DNA from: Planctomycetaceae bacterium
GTDB lineage: Bacteria > Planctomycetota > Planctomycetia > Planctomycetales > Planctomycetaceae
Length of the DNA stretch: 64,000 nt
Reading direction: 5' to 3'
Assembly (NCBI GenBank): GCA_020426505.1
Contig: JAGQPX010000005.1
Span: 45,799-109,798, forward strand
Of the stretch, positions 17,779-27,080 are shown piece after piece (position 1 is the first letter of the stretch; each line of letters begins with the position of its first letter). The notes below the pieces were generated by a model. It was not told the origin of the DNA and did no database searches. It worked only from the letters and a program-made list of their open reading frames with translations. A program made the position numbers and the translations under genes.

Positions 17779-19278
17779 ATGGAAGAGTACCGCTCACTGA
17801 TCATTCTCACCAGCATCGCCCTGTACATGCTGATGTGCATCGGTGTGGGGTTATGGGCGATGCGGCGAACGAAGTCAGCGCACGACTTTTTCATGGCGGG
17901 GCGAAGTCTGGGCGTGGTTGTCACGAGCGTGGCTGTCTTCTCCAGCACGATGAGCGGTTTCGGATTCGTGGGGGGGCCGGGTCTCGTTTATCGCATGGGG
18001 ATGAGTTCGATCTGGATGGTGGTCTGCACGACGGTCGGATTCGCCTTATCGTTCCATCTCATTGCCACGCGGATTCGGTTGTTCGCAGAACTGCGAGATT
18101 CGATTTCATTGCCCGATGCGGTTGGGGCGCGGTATCACAGTCGCAGCGTCGCCTTCTGGACCGCGATCGCCATCTTGCTGGGGGTCATTGGTTATCTGGC
18201 GGCCCAGATTCGAGCGATGGCAATCGTGCTGAAGGATCTGCTGGACGAGTGTCTGGTCGCATACTTGCCGGGGTCCGGGCTACCGCTTGAGGCCTGTGTG
18301 GCGGTCTCGTGTGCCGTGTTGGTGTTCTATTGTGTGACGGGCGGGATCATTGCCGGTGTCTATACGGATGTCGTTCAGGGGGTGATGATGGTCGTGGCTG
18401 CCATTCTCGTCTGTTGGGCTGCGATGTCGGCCGTTGATGGTGGGTTCCGGGGGATTTCCGAGACACTGGTGCAGGATGATCCGGCAGCAATTGGTCCGTG
18501 GGGCACGTTGGGAATTATCGGATCGTTGTCGTGGTTCTTTGTGTTCGCCCTTGGAGGTTCCGGACAGCCGCACGTGGTCACCAAGATGATGATGGCGAAA
18601 AACGTTTCGGACATTCGGCACATGCTTCCGTTGTCGATCATTGGTTATTCATTCACCGCACTCCTTTGGATCAGCATCGGACTGGCGATGCGGGCATTGG
18701 TCCTGCAGGGAAATCATCCGGATCTCACCACCGCCGACTCAGCCGCTCCGCAGTTCTTACAAAGTTACACGAATCCGGTCCTTGCGGGTCTCGTGTTTGC
18801 GGGGCTGCTGGCGGCGATCATGTCGACCGCTGACAGTTTTCTAAACATCGGTGCCGCGGCGATCGTTCACGACATCCCACGAGCTGTTCACGGAACATCA
18901 CTGCAGCGTGAGTTGTTGTGGGCGCGGACCGCGACGATTCTCATTGCTGTATTTGCCTCGCTGTTCTCCCTCTACGCGGGCGAGCGAATGGTCGCGTTGC
19001 TCGGAGCATTCGGATGGGGAACATTTGCAGCGGCGTTGGTGCCGACTGTTGCCATCGGTTTCAACTGGAAACGTGCAACTCCGCTCGCGGCCAACGTTGC
19101 CATTATCACAAGTCTGAGCGTCAACTTCGGACTCAAGTTCTTTCAGATCAGTCTGCCCTGGGGGTTCGACGTCGGCGCGTTGTCTCTGCTGCTGTCGCTC
19201 ACGCTGTTTGTCGTTATCTCGATGGCATCTGCCCCACCGAAGCTGGACGACGACATTTCAGCCGTTATGGATCTCTGA
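17779..19278 (+). CDS. Sodium/solute symporter family (SSS) transporter
   Basis: The start at 17779 (MEEYRSLIILTSIALYMLM) is preferred because an upstream in-frame region to 17581 overlaps the preceding gene and has no membrane character; GGAG lies about 11 bp upstream. The product is about 499 residues with roughly 13 hydrophobic segments. Family features include GRSLGVVVTSVAVFSSTMSGFGFVGGPG at about 40-65, FYCVTGGIIAGVYTDVVQG near 180, and LLAAIMSTADSFLNIGAAAIVHDI near 345, the last being a typical sodium-site region (AxxxSTADS). It should couple sodium entry to uptake of an unidentified organic solute such as a sugar, amino acid or carboxylate. Its neighbour is a small membrane protein gene 26 bp upstream. 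Confidence 0.92.
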   Translation: MEEYRSLIILTSIALYMLMCIGVGLWAMRRTKSAHDFFMAGRSLGVVVTSVAVFSSTMSGFGFVGGPGLVYRMGMSSIWMVVCTTVGFALSFHLIATRIRLFAELRDSISLPDAVGARYHSRSVAFWTAIAILLGVIGYLAAQIRAMAIVLKDLLDECLVAYLPGSGLPLEACVAVSCAVLVFYCVTGGIIAGVYTDVVQGVMMVVAAILVCWAAMSAVDGGFRGISETLVQDDPAAIGPWGTLGIIGSLSWFFVFALGGSGQPHVVTKMMMAKNVSDIRHMLPLSIIGYSFTALLWISIGLAMRALVLQGNHPDLTTADSAAPQFLQSYTNPVLAGLVFAGLLAAIMSTADSFLNIGAAAIVHDIPRAVHGTSLQRELLWARTATILIAVFASLFSLYAGERMVALLGAFGWGTFAAALVPTVAIGFNWKRATPLAANVAIITSLSVNFGLKFFQISLPWGFDVGALSLLLSLTLFVVISMASAPPKLDDDISAVMDL

Positions 19279-19285
19279 GGAGATT

Positions 19286-19311
19286 CGACAGAGAAACGCC
19301 ATCGTCTGTCG
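19286..19311. terminator. Weak hairpin in a convergent gap
   Basis: CGACAGA at 19286-19292 pairs with TCTGTCG at 19305-19311 around a 12-nt loop, between the convergent symporter and glycosyltransferase genes. There is no T-run on either strand, so termination is a guess from position. Confidence 0.3.
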
Positions 19312-19334
19312 GCAGAGCATCTTGCGCTGAAGGA

Positions 19335-20516
19335 TCACGCGGGGATGCGGGCCGCTGCGAAGTCAGTCATACGATGTTCGTTGGAGTCAGGAATTGAGAG
19401 GACCTCTGCCGGGGTGATTGAGGGAAGAAGCGACAGATGTCCGTTCACGGAATTCTCCAATGAGAATTCCCGCGCTCGGCTTCGCAACCGCTCGACGGAC
19501 TGCGGAGCAACGATTTCCGCCTCCATCGCATTGGCGAGTGAACGATGATCACCGACAGGGACGAGGCGGCCCAATTCTCCTTTGTGCAGTATCTCACTTG
19601 CGCCGCTGGGGCAATCCGTACTGACGACCGGACAACCGACCGACATGGCCTGGATCAACACTCCCGGCAGGCCCTCCCATCGCGAAGAAAGGACAAACAT
19701 CCGGGCGCGTGACATATACCGGAACGGATTCGGGTCAAATCCGGGCAAGCGGACGTCACTGTTCAATTCCAACTGATGGATGACGTGCTCAAGATGACCG
19801 CGTTCGGGGCCTTCGCCGAGGATGACGAGTCGGGCGTTACGGGTGGATCGGAACTCGCGAAAAGCACGCAGAAGCGTCGGAAAATCTTTCTGCGGATGGA
19901 GTCGTCCGGCGGCCAAGATCACGGGCGGGGCCTCGGGTACAAACCAATCGTCGACCAGCGGCATCCGCGCTTGAAACTCATATTGAGGTGAATACGTCGG
20001 ATTGTAGATCACCTGAATTCGCTCCCTGGCAATTCTGGTGATGTCGGCCAGATCGTCCGCCACTCCGTCCGACACCGCGGCAATCGCATCAGCACCGGAA
20101 TACGTCAGCCGGGCGAGCCACGGGGACAGTCTGTTCGTCCAGAGTTCCCGGGAGATTGCCTTGCTTGACAGATGATTATGCTCCGTGACTAAAAGCGGAG
20201 TCGATGTGCGTGCCAGACGAATCGCGGCAAGGGCCATCAGGTTTGCCACCGTTGAAATGGCAATCACGGAACGGGGTTGTTCCGTCTTCACATAACTCAC
20301 GAGCGAGGGGAGACTCCACCGGACACGAGATGCACCGAATTGCACGAGTCGAACCGAGTCAGGCACCTCACCAGATAACGCATCGAGATTCCGCATCGAA
20401 ACCAGATCAACGCAATAACCCCGGTCGGCGATCCCGGCAGCGAGGTGGATCGCCGTGCGGATGGCGCCTCCGACTCCCAGTGAAGGAACGAGGATCGTGA
20501 TCGGGTTGCGACTCAT
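19335..20516 (-). CDS. Glycosyltransferase family 4
   Basis: The 393-residue protein has the GT-B fold of GT4 enzymes. The N-terminal acceptor domain starts ITILVPSLGVGGAIRTAIHLA, with the GG loop. The C-terminal donor domain starts near residue 200 with PVILAAGRLHPQKDF and has the E-x7-E motif in SSRWEGLPGVLIQAMSVGCPVV near 280. It transfers a sugar from a nucleotide-sugar donor to a lipid-linked glycan, inferred from its place in the exopolysaccharide locus. It is the last gene of the minus-strand run that starts at 28615, 54 bp after the PhyH-cupin fusion gene. Donor and acceptor are unknown. Confidence 0.92.
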   Translation of the reverse strand: MSRNPITILVPSLGVGGAIRTAIHLAAGIADRGYCVDLVSMRNLDALSGEVPDSVRLVQFGASRVRWSLPSLVSYVKTEQPRSVIAISTVANLMALAAIRLARTSTPLLVTEHNHLSSKAISRELWTNRLSPWLARLTYSGADAIAAVSDGVADDLADITRIARERIQVIYNPTYSPQYEFQARMPLVDDWFVPEAPPVILAAGRLHPQKDFPTLLRAFREFRSTRNARLVILGEGPERGHLEHVIHQLELNSDVRLPGFDPNPFRYMSRARMFVLSSRWEGLPGVLIQAMSVGCPVVSTDCPSGASEILHKGELGRLVPVGDHRSLANAMEAEIVAPQSVERLRSRAREFSLENSVNGHLSLLPSITPAEVLSIPDSNEHRMTDFAAARIPA

Positions 20517-20570
20517 CGTGTTCTTCTTGGACGTCCTGCCGATTGAAGACTGTGTGTTGTTGCATTTGAG

Positions 20571-22280
20571 TCAGCGGGCTTGCCGCGAAAGCGATTGACG
20601 GACTGTCCGCCGGATCGCGCGGGCCCATTGGCGGATCGGTCGAGGGAGACGCGAGGTGATCCATCGTCGCACCGAACGATACGGTTCGCCCGCATAGGTT
20701 CCGTGTAATTCGACGACGAGACATCGACTGGGCTGATCGCTGAGATTGCTGATGCTGTGTGGTTCGCCGGCGGCGTAGAATACCATCTGTCCGGGGCCGA
20801 CACGCTGGTCCAGTGTGTCGATAGTCCCTTCGAGCACGTACAGGGCGACATCATACGCATCAACATGCATCGGACCGACTCGTCCCGGAAGCATCTCGCC
20901 GATGTGAACCCTCAACCTGTCAGCCGTTTGTGTCGGGCCATCGATGATGACCGCAGCTGCACGTCGACGCTCCTGAAGATCGGCAGCGTCAACCGGGAAG
21001 TCGAGGGTGTCGTACACACCCATTCCCAACGGGACGGAAGGACAGGGACTGGCACCACGCCACGTTACATCGGATTGTAGAAATGGCTGATCGGTGTCAT
21101 TCCGAACCGTGTGCATCGTGCCCGGTGGCAGGTAGGCAAACATTCCCGGCTTGAGTGTGATATCGATCGAGAGTTTGCCGTCGCCCAATTCCAGGATGGC
21201 CTCTCCCTGAAGGGGCACGATGACTTGCTCGTAGTCGTGGCAGTGGGCTGCATGCTGTCTGGAATGGGGCTGAACAATACACGCCTTGAGCATCAGGTGT
21301 GGGAGACATTGCGTCGAACCGAGGAATAGCGGGTCCGGCTTCCAATGCGTCGCAATCGTGTCTTCAAAGTGAGGTGTCAGATCAAAAACTCGACTCAATG
21401 ACCGATGCGACATGCGCGGCGACGGGACCATGCGGTTGACGTGATACCGATCGGTTCCCCTGAGCATCTGGCACGGCGGCTTTGGCTCATCAATGAAACG
21501 AAAGGGCCATATGTGATCCGGCTGATGCCGTCGAATTGGTTTGTCCGGAGTCGCATAGTGCAGAATCAAGGCTGTTCGCCAATGCTTCGCATTCGTGTTA
21601 TGCGATCCGTGCCACATCCGCCCATCGAAGAACAACGCGTCGCCGTCTCCCATGTCGAGCTTGAGGATGGCCGAATCCGCCTCGACCTCCCGTGCCCAAC
21701 GGACGACATCCTCTTCAGTGATCGCCTTTGCTGACTTGTCCTCGGTCTGCCCGCGTTGTTGCGGACAGAAACCCAGGCGATGGCTGCCGGGAAGCACGTA
21801 CAAGGCAGAGTCACGATTCACGTTCTCCAGACCCAGCCATACGGTGACCGCTCTCCCTGCGGGATCAGCAACGTGAACGTCGGAGTGCCAATGGTGAATC
21901 TGCCCCGGCTCACGCTCGGCGAGATTGGCTCCGCACAACATCACATCCTCTCCCAGGAGAGAAGCGACGCGGTTGAGGATCGCCGGATGGGTCGCGATCT
22001 CGTAGTAGTCCGCAGAGGTGGCTGCTGCACCTTTGCCCCAGCATTCCGGAGCGGGTGCCTTCACGAGTCGCTGCTTGAGACGATGTGCCTCTTCGCGAGT
22101 CAGAATCGTGATGGGACCGAGATAGCCGTGAATGGCGAAATCTGCCGAAACTGAAGCGGGTCGTTCGGGAGCAGTGACTGATGTGCTCATGGAGGACCCG
22201 CAAACTGAGTTCTTTACGACTTGAAGCCGGGGATTGCCGACAATGGATTCTGTCGAATACGCAAACGATACCGTTGACAT
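20571..22280 (-). CDS. Phytanoyl-CoA dioxygenase (PhyH) domain fused to two cupin domains
   Basis: This 569-residue protein has three double-stranded beta-helix units. Residues about 48-250 are a PhyH-type Fe(II)/2-oxoglutarate dioxygenase: H132-S-D134 and H224 are the likely metal ligands and R235 fits the 2-oxoglutarate arginine. Residues about 340-405 are a cupin (AHCHDYEQVIVPLQGEA, then PPGTMHTV). Residues about 465-530 are a second cupin (GPMHVDAYDVALYVLEG, then AGEPHSI). The C-terminus is Arg-rich. It probably hydroxylates or otherwise oxidises a small molecule or a glycan substituent. It sits between a GT4 and a methyltransferase gene in the exopolysaccharide locus. An alternative start at Met31 (22190) would leave the PhyH domain intact; neither start has a good ribosome site. 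Confidence 0.85.
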   Translation of the reverse strand: MSTVSFAYSTESIVGNPRLQVVKNSVCGSSMSTSVTAPERPASVSADFAIHGYLGPITILTREEAHRLKQRLVKAPAPECWGKGAAATSADYYEIATHPAILNRVASLLGEDVMLCGANLAEREPGQIHHWHSDVHVADPAGRAVTVWLGLENVNRDSALYVLPGSHRLGFCPQQRGQTEDKSAKAITEEDVVRWAREVEADSAILKLDMGDGDALFFDGRMWHGSHNTNAKHWRTALILHYATPDKPIRRHQPDHIWPFRFIDEPKPPCQMLRGTDRYHVNRMVPSPRMSHRSLSRVFDLTPHFEDTIATHWKPDPLFLGSTQCLPHLMLKACIVQPHSRQHAAHCHDYEQVIVPLQGEAILELGDGKLSIDITLKPGMFAYLPPGTMHTVRNDTDQPFLQSDVTWRGASPCPSVPLGMGVYDTLDFPVDAADLQERRRAAAVIIDGPTQTADRLRVHIGEMLPGRVGPMHVDAYDVALYVLEGTIDTLDQRVGPGQMVFYAAGEPHSISNLSDQPSRCLVVELHGTYAGEPYRSVRRWITSRLPRPIRQWARAIRRTVRQSLSRQAR

Positions 22281-22387
22281 TGGTTAATCATCGGTTTTTC
22301 TAACGCCCTTCTCAATCGATGCACACCCGTTCGCACCGAATCTGATGAAACACGAATCCAGATTCAGAGGGAGCAGTTCACTGACCG

Positions 22388-23113
22388 TTACGGTTCGCCG
22401 GCTCTCGCCACCACCAGAAGGGAGAGCCCGCCAAGGATTCTTTGAGTGTATTCCGGAGAGACCACATAGAAAGCCCGTCGCAGCACATTCGTGGGCGTCC
22501 ACGGGTTCTTCCCCGGGCCGGGGCCGTCCCACGCTGACTTCGTGAAGTGCCAATGAATCGGTTCGTATCCCGTCTCCCGGAGCGTCGCCAATGCCGTTGG
22601 TCGGCTGAAGTAGTGCAAATGCCCCAGCGTCTGCCGAGCCCGACTGCAGCCGCTCGTGATTACCATTCTTGCATTGGCATCAAGTGGAATGTGAAACACA
22701 TGATGGTCCGCCAACGGGCGACACTTGCGAAGAAAACCAAAATAGTCCTCAACATGTTCAAACACATCCAGCATGATTGAGAGGTCAAAGTGCTCGCCGG
22801 ACTCGGTCGCATCTTCTCGACGATGTTCGATCATCCCTTCGGCGGCAGGATGCAACGGCGCATCGGGACTCGGTTCGAATCCCACTGCACGTTCGACTCC
22901 GCTGAGCCCTTTGACCACCTCGGCGAGTGCGAGTCCCGTTCCACACCCGATATCGCAGATGGACGACGGATTCAAGTTGGCAGCCCGAAGTCCCCGCAGC
23001 ACATGAGCCGCCTTCCAGGGGGAACGTTCCGCATGCCACCCGGGATGCTTATCGAGATAACTGCCCTGAGTATACAGGTCGGTGATGTTCTGGTTGATGG
23101 TCTCGGTCGTCAT
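22388..23113 (-). CDS. Class I SAM-dependent methyltransferase
   Basis: The 241-residue protein has the SAM-binding motif I CDIGCGTG at residues 53-60, an acidic motif II region (VGFEPSPDA near 79-87) and a motif near LSIMLDVFEHVED at about 111-123, the pattern of Methyltransf_11/23-type enzymes. After about residue 160 it has HLHYFSRPTALATLRETGYEPI, common in methyltransferases acting on sugars, lipids or peptidyl carriers. In this locus it likely methylates a sugar residue or a precursor. It lies between the PhyH-cupin fusion (108 bp downstream) and an uncharacterised exported protein. The substrate is unknown. Confidence 0.87.
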   Translation of the reverse strand: MTTETINQNITDLYTQGSYLDKHPGWHAERSPWKAAHVLRGLRAANLNPSSICDIGCGTGLALAEVVKGLSGVERAVGFEPSPDAPLHPAAEGMIEHRREDATESGEHFDLSIMLDVFEHVEDYFGFLRKCRPLADHHVFHIPLDANARMVITSGCSRARQTLGHLHYFSRPTALATLRETGYEPIHWHFTKSAWDGPGPGKNPWTPTNVLRRAFYVVSPEYTQRILGGLSLLVVARAGEP

Positions 23114-23197
23114 TCACGATCATTTCCGTCACGAGGAGCACTCACGAAGGGAGCCTTATGTGGCAGGAAACCCCAACCGGGAAATCACTCGACGCCA

Positions 23198-24388
23198 TCA
23201 GAGTTCGTCACTTGCGGTGACGTTGCCACCCACTTTGGCGTGCAGTTTGTCGAGGATTGAGGTTAACGACTCCGGTTGATCCCGCGTTAGTCCGAGCATC
23301 AGACCACGGACAATCTCGGAGGGCAACGACTGCCGTGCACGATGGCTCACTCCGGTCACCACAGGTTTCGCTGGATACAATCCCATCAACGCGAATTCGT
23401 CGAAGCGAATGTCCGCGGTGATCTCCGGCAACTGTGCAACCGACTCCGAGTTTCGACCGGACGAATCACGTGACAGGTCAAGTTCATGGAGAATCGTACG
23501 ACCATTGGAGGTTCCGAAAACGGCGACCGATGGTCTTTCGGCCGTATTGTCCGGCAGCAGGTGCAGAAACAACAACTCGTATTCCGCTTGTCGTTCGTTT
23601 GTGTCCGCGGTGGAAACCTGGGATGCAGCGACGGTGTACTTGAACCCCAGAATCAATGTTCGTAGTTCATCATCAGGTTTGGTGTCCGGTGTTGTCGTGT
23701 CGCCACTCGCTTCAGTTTGTCCTTCGTTCTGGCTGACGTCCTTCGCCGGCGCATAGACACCAAGGGTCCGAAAGCGTCCCACAGCGCTTGAGATGACGGG
23801 TTCGGGCGTCAATGTTCGTTCCGGGCTTGCCGTGGCAAAAAACGCTGCTTTCATTTTGGTTCCGAAAAACACCGTTCCATCGGGATATCGGTAAAACGGC
23901 GATTGAACCGTCAGGAGATGGTCCTTGAGGTAAGCCTTGATCGCACCGTCGGAAGCGGCGGGGAGAGATTCCTCCGCCTCGGGGTCCATCTGCAAACCGA
24001 TCGAGAACATGCTGAATCGCCCCAGAGGGCCGGACGAGCCCGAGGCAACACGGGAGAGTGGCTCGGTCACCGCAACGTCTGATGGAAGAACCTCACACGC
24101 CGAGTACGATCCTGCTCTTTCGAACAGATCCGTTACCTCTTTTTTCCCCCACGGGATCGAGTTCAATCGGGGAATCATCTCAAGCTCTGGCACCGTTTGG
24201 CTGATGCCTGTCACGAAGCTGGAACCGGCGAGTTCGCGAACACCACCGGACAAGTACTCGTCCCACACAAACTCGTCACGGTCTCCGGTCGGTCGGTCCG
24301 ATTCCGAGAGGACGCGCTCTGTGATCGCTCCAGCGGTAATCGCCAGCGACACGAAGGTCAGGATCATGAAAATTCGTTGGCTACGCAT
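23198..24388 (-). CDS. Uncharacterised exported or membrane-anchored protein in the polysaccharide locus
   Basis: The start at 24388 (MRSQRIFMILTFVSLAITAGAI) is preferred over 24424 because it begins the signal/anchor segment and has GGTGGA just upstream. The product is about 396 residues. After the hydrophobic N-terminus the protein is soluble and mixed alpha/beta, with a Thr/Asp-rich low-complexity stretch near 235-255 (SGDTTTPDTKPDD). I recognise no domain. It may be an envelope protein that acts on or alongside the polymer. It lies between the O-antigen-ligase-like gene and the methyltransferase gene on the same strand, so co-expression is likely. Confidence 0.7.
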   Translation of the reverse strand: MRSQRIFMILTFVSLAITAGAITERVLSESDRPTGDRDEFVWDEYLSGGVRELAGSSFVTGISQTVPELEMIPRLNSIPWGKKEVTDLFERAGSYSACEVLPSDVAVTEPLSRVASGSSGPLGRFSMFSIGLQMDPEAEESLPAASDGAIKAYLKDHLLTVQSPFYRYPDGTVFFGTKMKAAFFATASPERTLTPEPVISSAVGRFRTLGVYAPAKDVSQNEGQTEASGDTTTPDTKPDDELRTLILGFKYTVAASQVSTADTNERQAEYELLFLHLLPDNTAERPSVAVFGTSNGRTILHELDLSRDSSGRNSESVAQLPEITADIRFDEFALMGLYPAKPVVTGVSHRARQSLPSEIVRGLMLGLTRDQPESLTSILDKLHAKVGGNVTASDEL

Positions 24389-24540
24389 AGATCCACCAAG
24401 GTTTGCGTTTCGGTCAACATTCAAGTCTTACCATACTGGAGCGACCTGCGGCCATTGTTTCTTGCCATGTTTCGCTTGGAATGATCAAGGAAAAAACATT
24501 TCGTGATAAAGGTCAGCCACCCCAGTCGGTGGGACTCCGA

Positions 24541-25920
24541 TTAAGCAGAAGGGGATTCTCCTCGACGAGACTGCACAGCTGCGGTGGCGAGTCCGCTGAC
24601 GATTCCGCAGGACCACAGGAATACGAATCCAAAGTCATGAGCAAAATAGACCGTCAACAGAACGGCTGCTGCTCCCGCCATCACTGCGGCATACCATGTG
24701 CAAACCCCCCGTAAATCAGATGTTTGTGCCAATACAATCGCAGTCCAAAACGTGGTGAGTGGCAAAAGACAGAATGTCGCGATCCCCAGCCAGCCGAACC
24801 GAAGCCCGATCAACACGTAGGCATTGTCCACGTGTCGCATCAGGTAGATTGCCTCACTCTTCCTAGGAAGATGCGGAATGTTTGGCGGGAAGTCCCGGAC
24901 CGCTTCGGTCCCATAACCCAGGAATCCTGCGTTTCGCAATGCCCGCGAATATGCCCGAAAAAGCAGAATGCGCGTCAGGGACCCGCTGTACTCCAATTCT
25001 TCGCCATCAAGTTCGACGACTTCCTGATTCCTGTGCTGGTCCTGAACCCCCATTCGAGTGAGATCGAGCACCTCTTTCGGCCAGATGACCGAACAGATGA
25101 CAGTGACCGTGAGCAAGGTGGCGACGATCCACCTCAACGGTCGCCAACGAATCACTCCGTAAGAAGCGATGGCAATGATCAAACCTGCAATGGGGCCACG
25201 CGAAATCGTTGCACACATTCCCAGAACGGACAGGATCGTAACAATGGCCGCCTTCCATCTTCGTCCTCGAGATTGCGGATTCGAGTAAGTCACCGACACC
25301 CAGGGGAGTAACAATAACAGAATCATTGCATAGAAAATCGGGTTGATCGCGGTACCACTGGCCCGCATGAATCCCCATCTCCGCCCCAGATCCGGCACAA
25401 AATCTCCTGCTTTGCGTGCGAACAGTACTTCCCAGAGATTGATGCCGGTCAACACCTCGATGATTGCCTCGACGCTGAGCAGTCCAAGCACCACCATCAC
25501 CCAGGGAGCAATTTTGCGAAGTTCCTGTTGGTTTCGAACGGCATAGCGCCCCGCGTAGAACGGCAACGTCCATTCCCCGTAAGCTCGAAGCAGGATCGAC
25601 CAGGAGAATCCCTCGACGACAAGATCTGACACAATATGGAGTGTCATCATGGCCGCGATCACCAGATCAGGAAGAGTCAGTGGGGTCCAGATGCGGCTAT
25701 CGGGATGCAGGCCATACCCCGTCAAAGCTACGATCGCCACGGAAAGCCGCACGTCAAACGGCAGTCCGAGAAACTCCATCTCGATCCAACCCGGCGCGAG
25801 AAACGACAAAACGATTGCCACACCAAACGCAACGTAGGGTCCCGATCGCCGGAGGACGATCGCCCAGATCGACACAATGAGCACGAGCGCCCCCCACCAG
25901 GCTGTCTCAATCGGGATCAT
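24541..25920 (-). CDS. O-antigen ligase/polymerase-like (Wzy_C superfamily) membrane protein
   Basis: The 459-residue protein has about 11-12 hydrophobic segments. A large soluble loop lies between about residues 285 and 355 (WPKEVLDLTRMGVQDQHRN onward), the place of the periplasmic loop in O-antigen ligase and Wzy polymerases. The motif ATISRGPIAGLIIA near residue 240 matches the conserved S-R-G/S-x segment of the family. It should join or ligate lipid-linked glycan at the outer face of the inner membrane. It overlaps the upstream GT4 gene by 4 bp (ATGA), so the two are translationally coupled. Polymerase versus ligase cannot be resolved from sequence alone. A second, unrelated-looking polymerase is encoded two genes upstream. 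Confidence 0.83.
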   Translation of the reverse strand: MIPIETAWWGALVLIVSIWAIVLRRSGPYVAFGVAIVLSFLAPGWIEMEFLGLPFDVRLSVAIVALTGYGLHPDSRIWTPLTLPDLVIAAMMTLHIVSDLVVEGFSWSILLRAYGEWTLPFYAGRYAVRNQQELRKIAPWVMVVLGLLSVEAIIEVLTGINLWEVLFARKAGDFVPDLGRRWGFMRASGTAINPIFYAMILLLLLPWVSVTYSNPQSRGRRWKAAIVTILSVLGMCATISRGPIAGLIIAIASYGVIRWRPLRWIVATLLTVTVICSVIWPKEVLDLTRMGVQDQHRNQEVVELDGEELEYSGSLTRILLFRAYSRALRNAGFLGYGTEAVRDFPPNIPHLPRKSEAIYLMRHVDNAYVLIGLRFGWLGIATFCLLPLTTFWTAIVLAQTSDLRGVCTWYAAVMAGAAAVLLTVYFAHDFGFVFLWSCGIVSGLATAAVQSRRGESPSA

Positions 25921-27080
25921 TGGACGACTTCCTGGCTCAACAGACGGTCGCGCTCCGCGGCAATGGAGCGATCATTTCCGCACCTCAGTCCACTGAGACG
26001 AGAATAAACATTTCGCACATGCTCACATGTCGTCTTGAAGTCAAAATGCTTCTCCACACGGGCTCGGGCCTTCTTGCCCAAGGCATCTCTCTCTTCCGGT
26101 GCTTCGATCATTCGTTCGATCTGGAGACGGAGGTTGCCGATGTCTTCGGGAGGTACAATGCAGGCCGCATCATCCCCGGCCGCCTCCTGCATGCCGCTCA
26201 CGTCGGTGGCGATGATGGCGCAGCCGCACGCCATTGCCTCCAGCATGGCGAGACTCAGTCCCTCCCAACGCGACGGCATCACAATCAAATCAGCTGCCAG
26301 CATCCAATTGCGAACGTCATTTCTCTGACCGACGAAGGTCACACGATCACCGGCCACGGCTTCCAACTCGTCGCGATCGGGTCCATCACCGACGAGCAGC
26401 AATCGAGCGTTCGGAAATCGTTCGCTGATGGGTTGCCACGCATTCAGCAACAGGTCCTGTCCCTTCTGTCGTTGCAGTCGACCGACACAGACGGCAAGCA
26501 CTGCATCGAGCGGAAGATTCAATTCGGTTCTCGCATTGTCACGCGAATAAGGTGTCGGAGAGTTCCAGATGTCCAGGTCAACACCGTTCTGAATCACTTC
26601 CCACGTTGACCTCAGTCCCGTCTCCGCGCCGAGTCTGCGCTCGGAGTCGGAAACGCAGATCGTGACGTCCGTCCAACGGCACGCAAACCGCTCCCAGGCA
26701 AGCGTCGCTGCCTTGACGGGGCCATTGACAGCGAGGAACGACCAGCCGTGTGGGTGAAATACCGTGGGGATGCTTCCTCTCACTGCGAGACGACCTGCCA
26801 GTCCTGCCTTGGACGAATGCAAATGCACGACCTTTGGATTGAGATTGCGAACAATTCGTCGGAGCGCCCATGTTTCCTTCAACACAGACGGGCCGGGACT
26901 TCGGGACGCTGTCCAGGGAATATGCCTGACGCACAGCTCATCAAGCGCGTCGGTCATGCTGGAATCAGACGGACAGGCGACGGCGACATCGAGTCCGCGT
27001 TGGCTCTGATCCTTGACCAGATCCAAGACAACACGTTTGACGCCTGCGATTGTCGGCTGAGTGACATGCAACACGTCCAT
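25917..27080 (-). CDS. Glycosyltransferase family 4
   Basis: The 387-residue GT-B protein starts MDVLHVTQPTIAGVKRVVLDLV. The Rossmann-like donor domain includes AVCVGRLQRQKGQDLLLNAW near 193-212, and the E-x7-E motif is in SRWEGLSLAMLEAMACGCAII near 275-295. The acceptor domain has HLHSSKAGLAGRLA near 95-108, close to the HSHSSKAG motif of family members that act on undecaprenyl-linked sugars. The gene overlaps the polymerase gene upstream by one base and the ligase-like gene downstream by 4 bp, a tight three-gene unit. The donor sugar is unknown. Confidence 0.92.
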   Translation of the reverse strand: MDVLHVTQPTIAGVKRVVLDLVKDQSQRGLDVAVACPSDSSMTDALDELCVRHIPWTASRSPGPSVLKETWALRRIVRNLNPKVVHLHSSKAGLAGRLAVRGSIPTVFHPHGWSFLAVNGPVKAATLAWERFACRWTDVTICVSDSERRLGAETGLRSTWEVIQNGVDLDIWNSPTPYSRDNARTELNLPLDAVLAVCVGRLQRQKGQDLLLNAWQPISERFPNARLLLVGDGPDRDELEAVAGDRVTFVGQRNDVRNWMLAADLIVMPSRWEGLSLAMLEAMACGCAIIATDVSGMQEAAGDDAACIVPPEDIGNLRLQIERMIEAPEERDALGKKARARVEKHFDFKTTCEHVRNVYSRLSGLRCGNDRSIAAERDRLLSQEVVQ

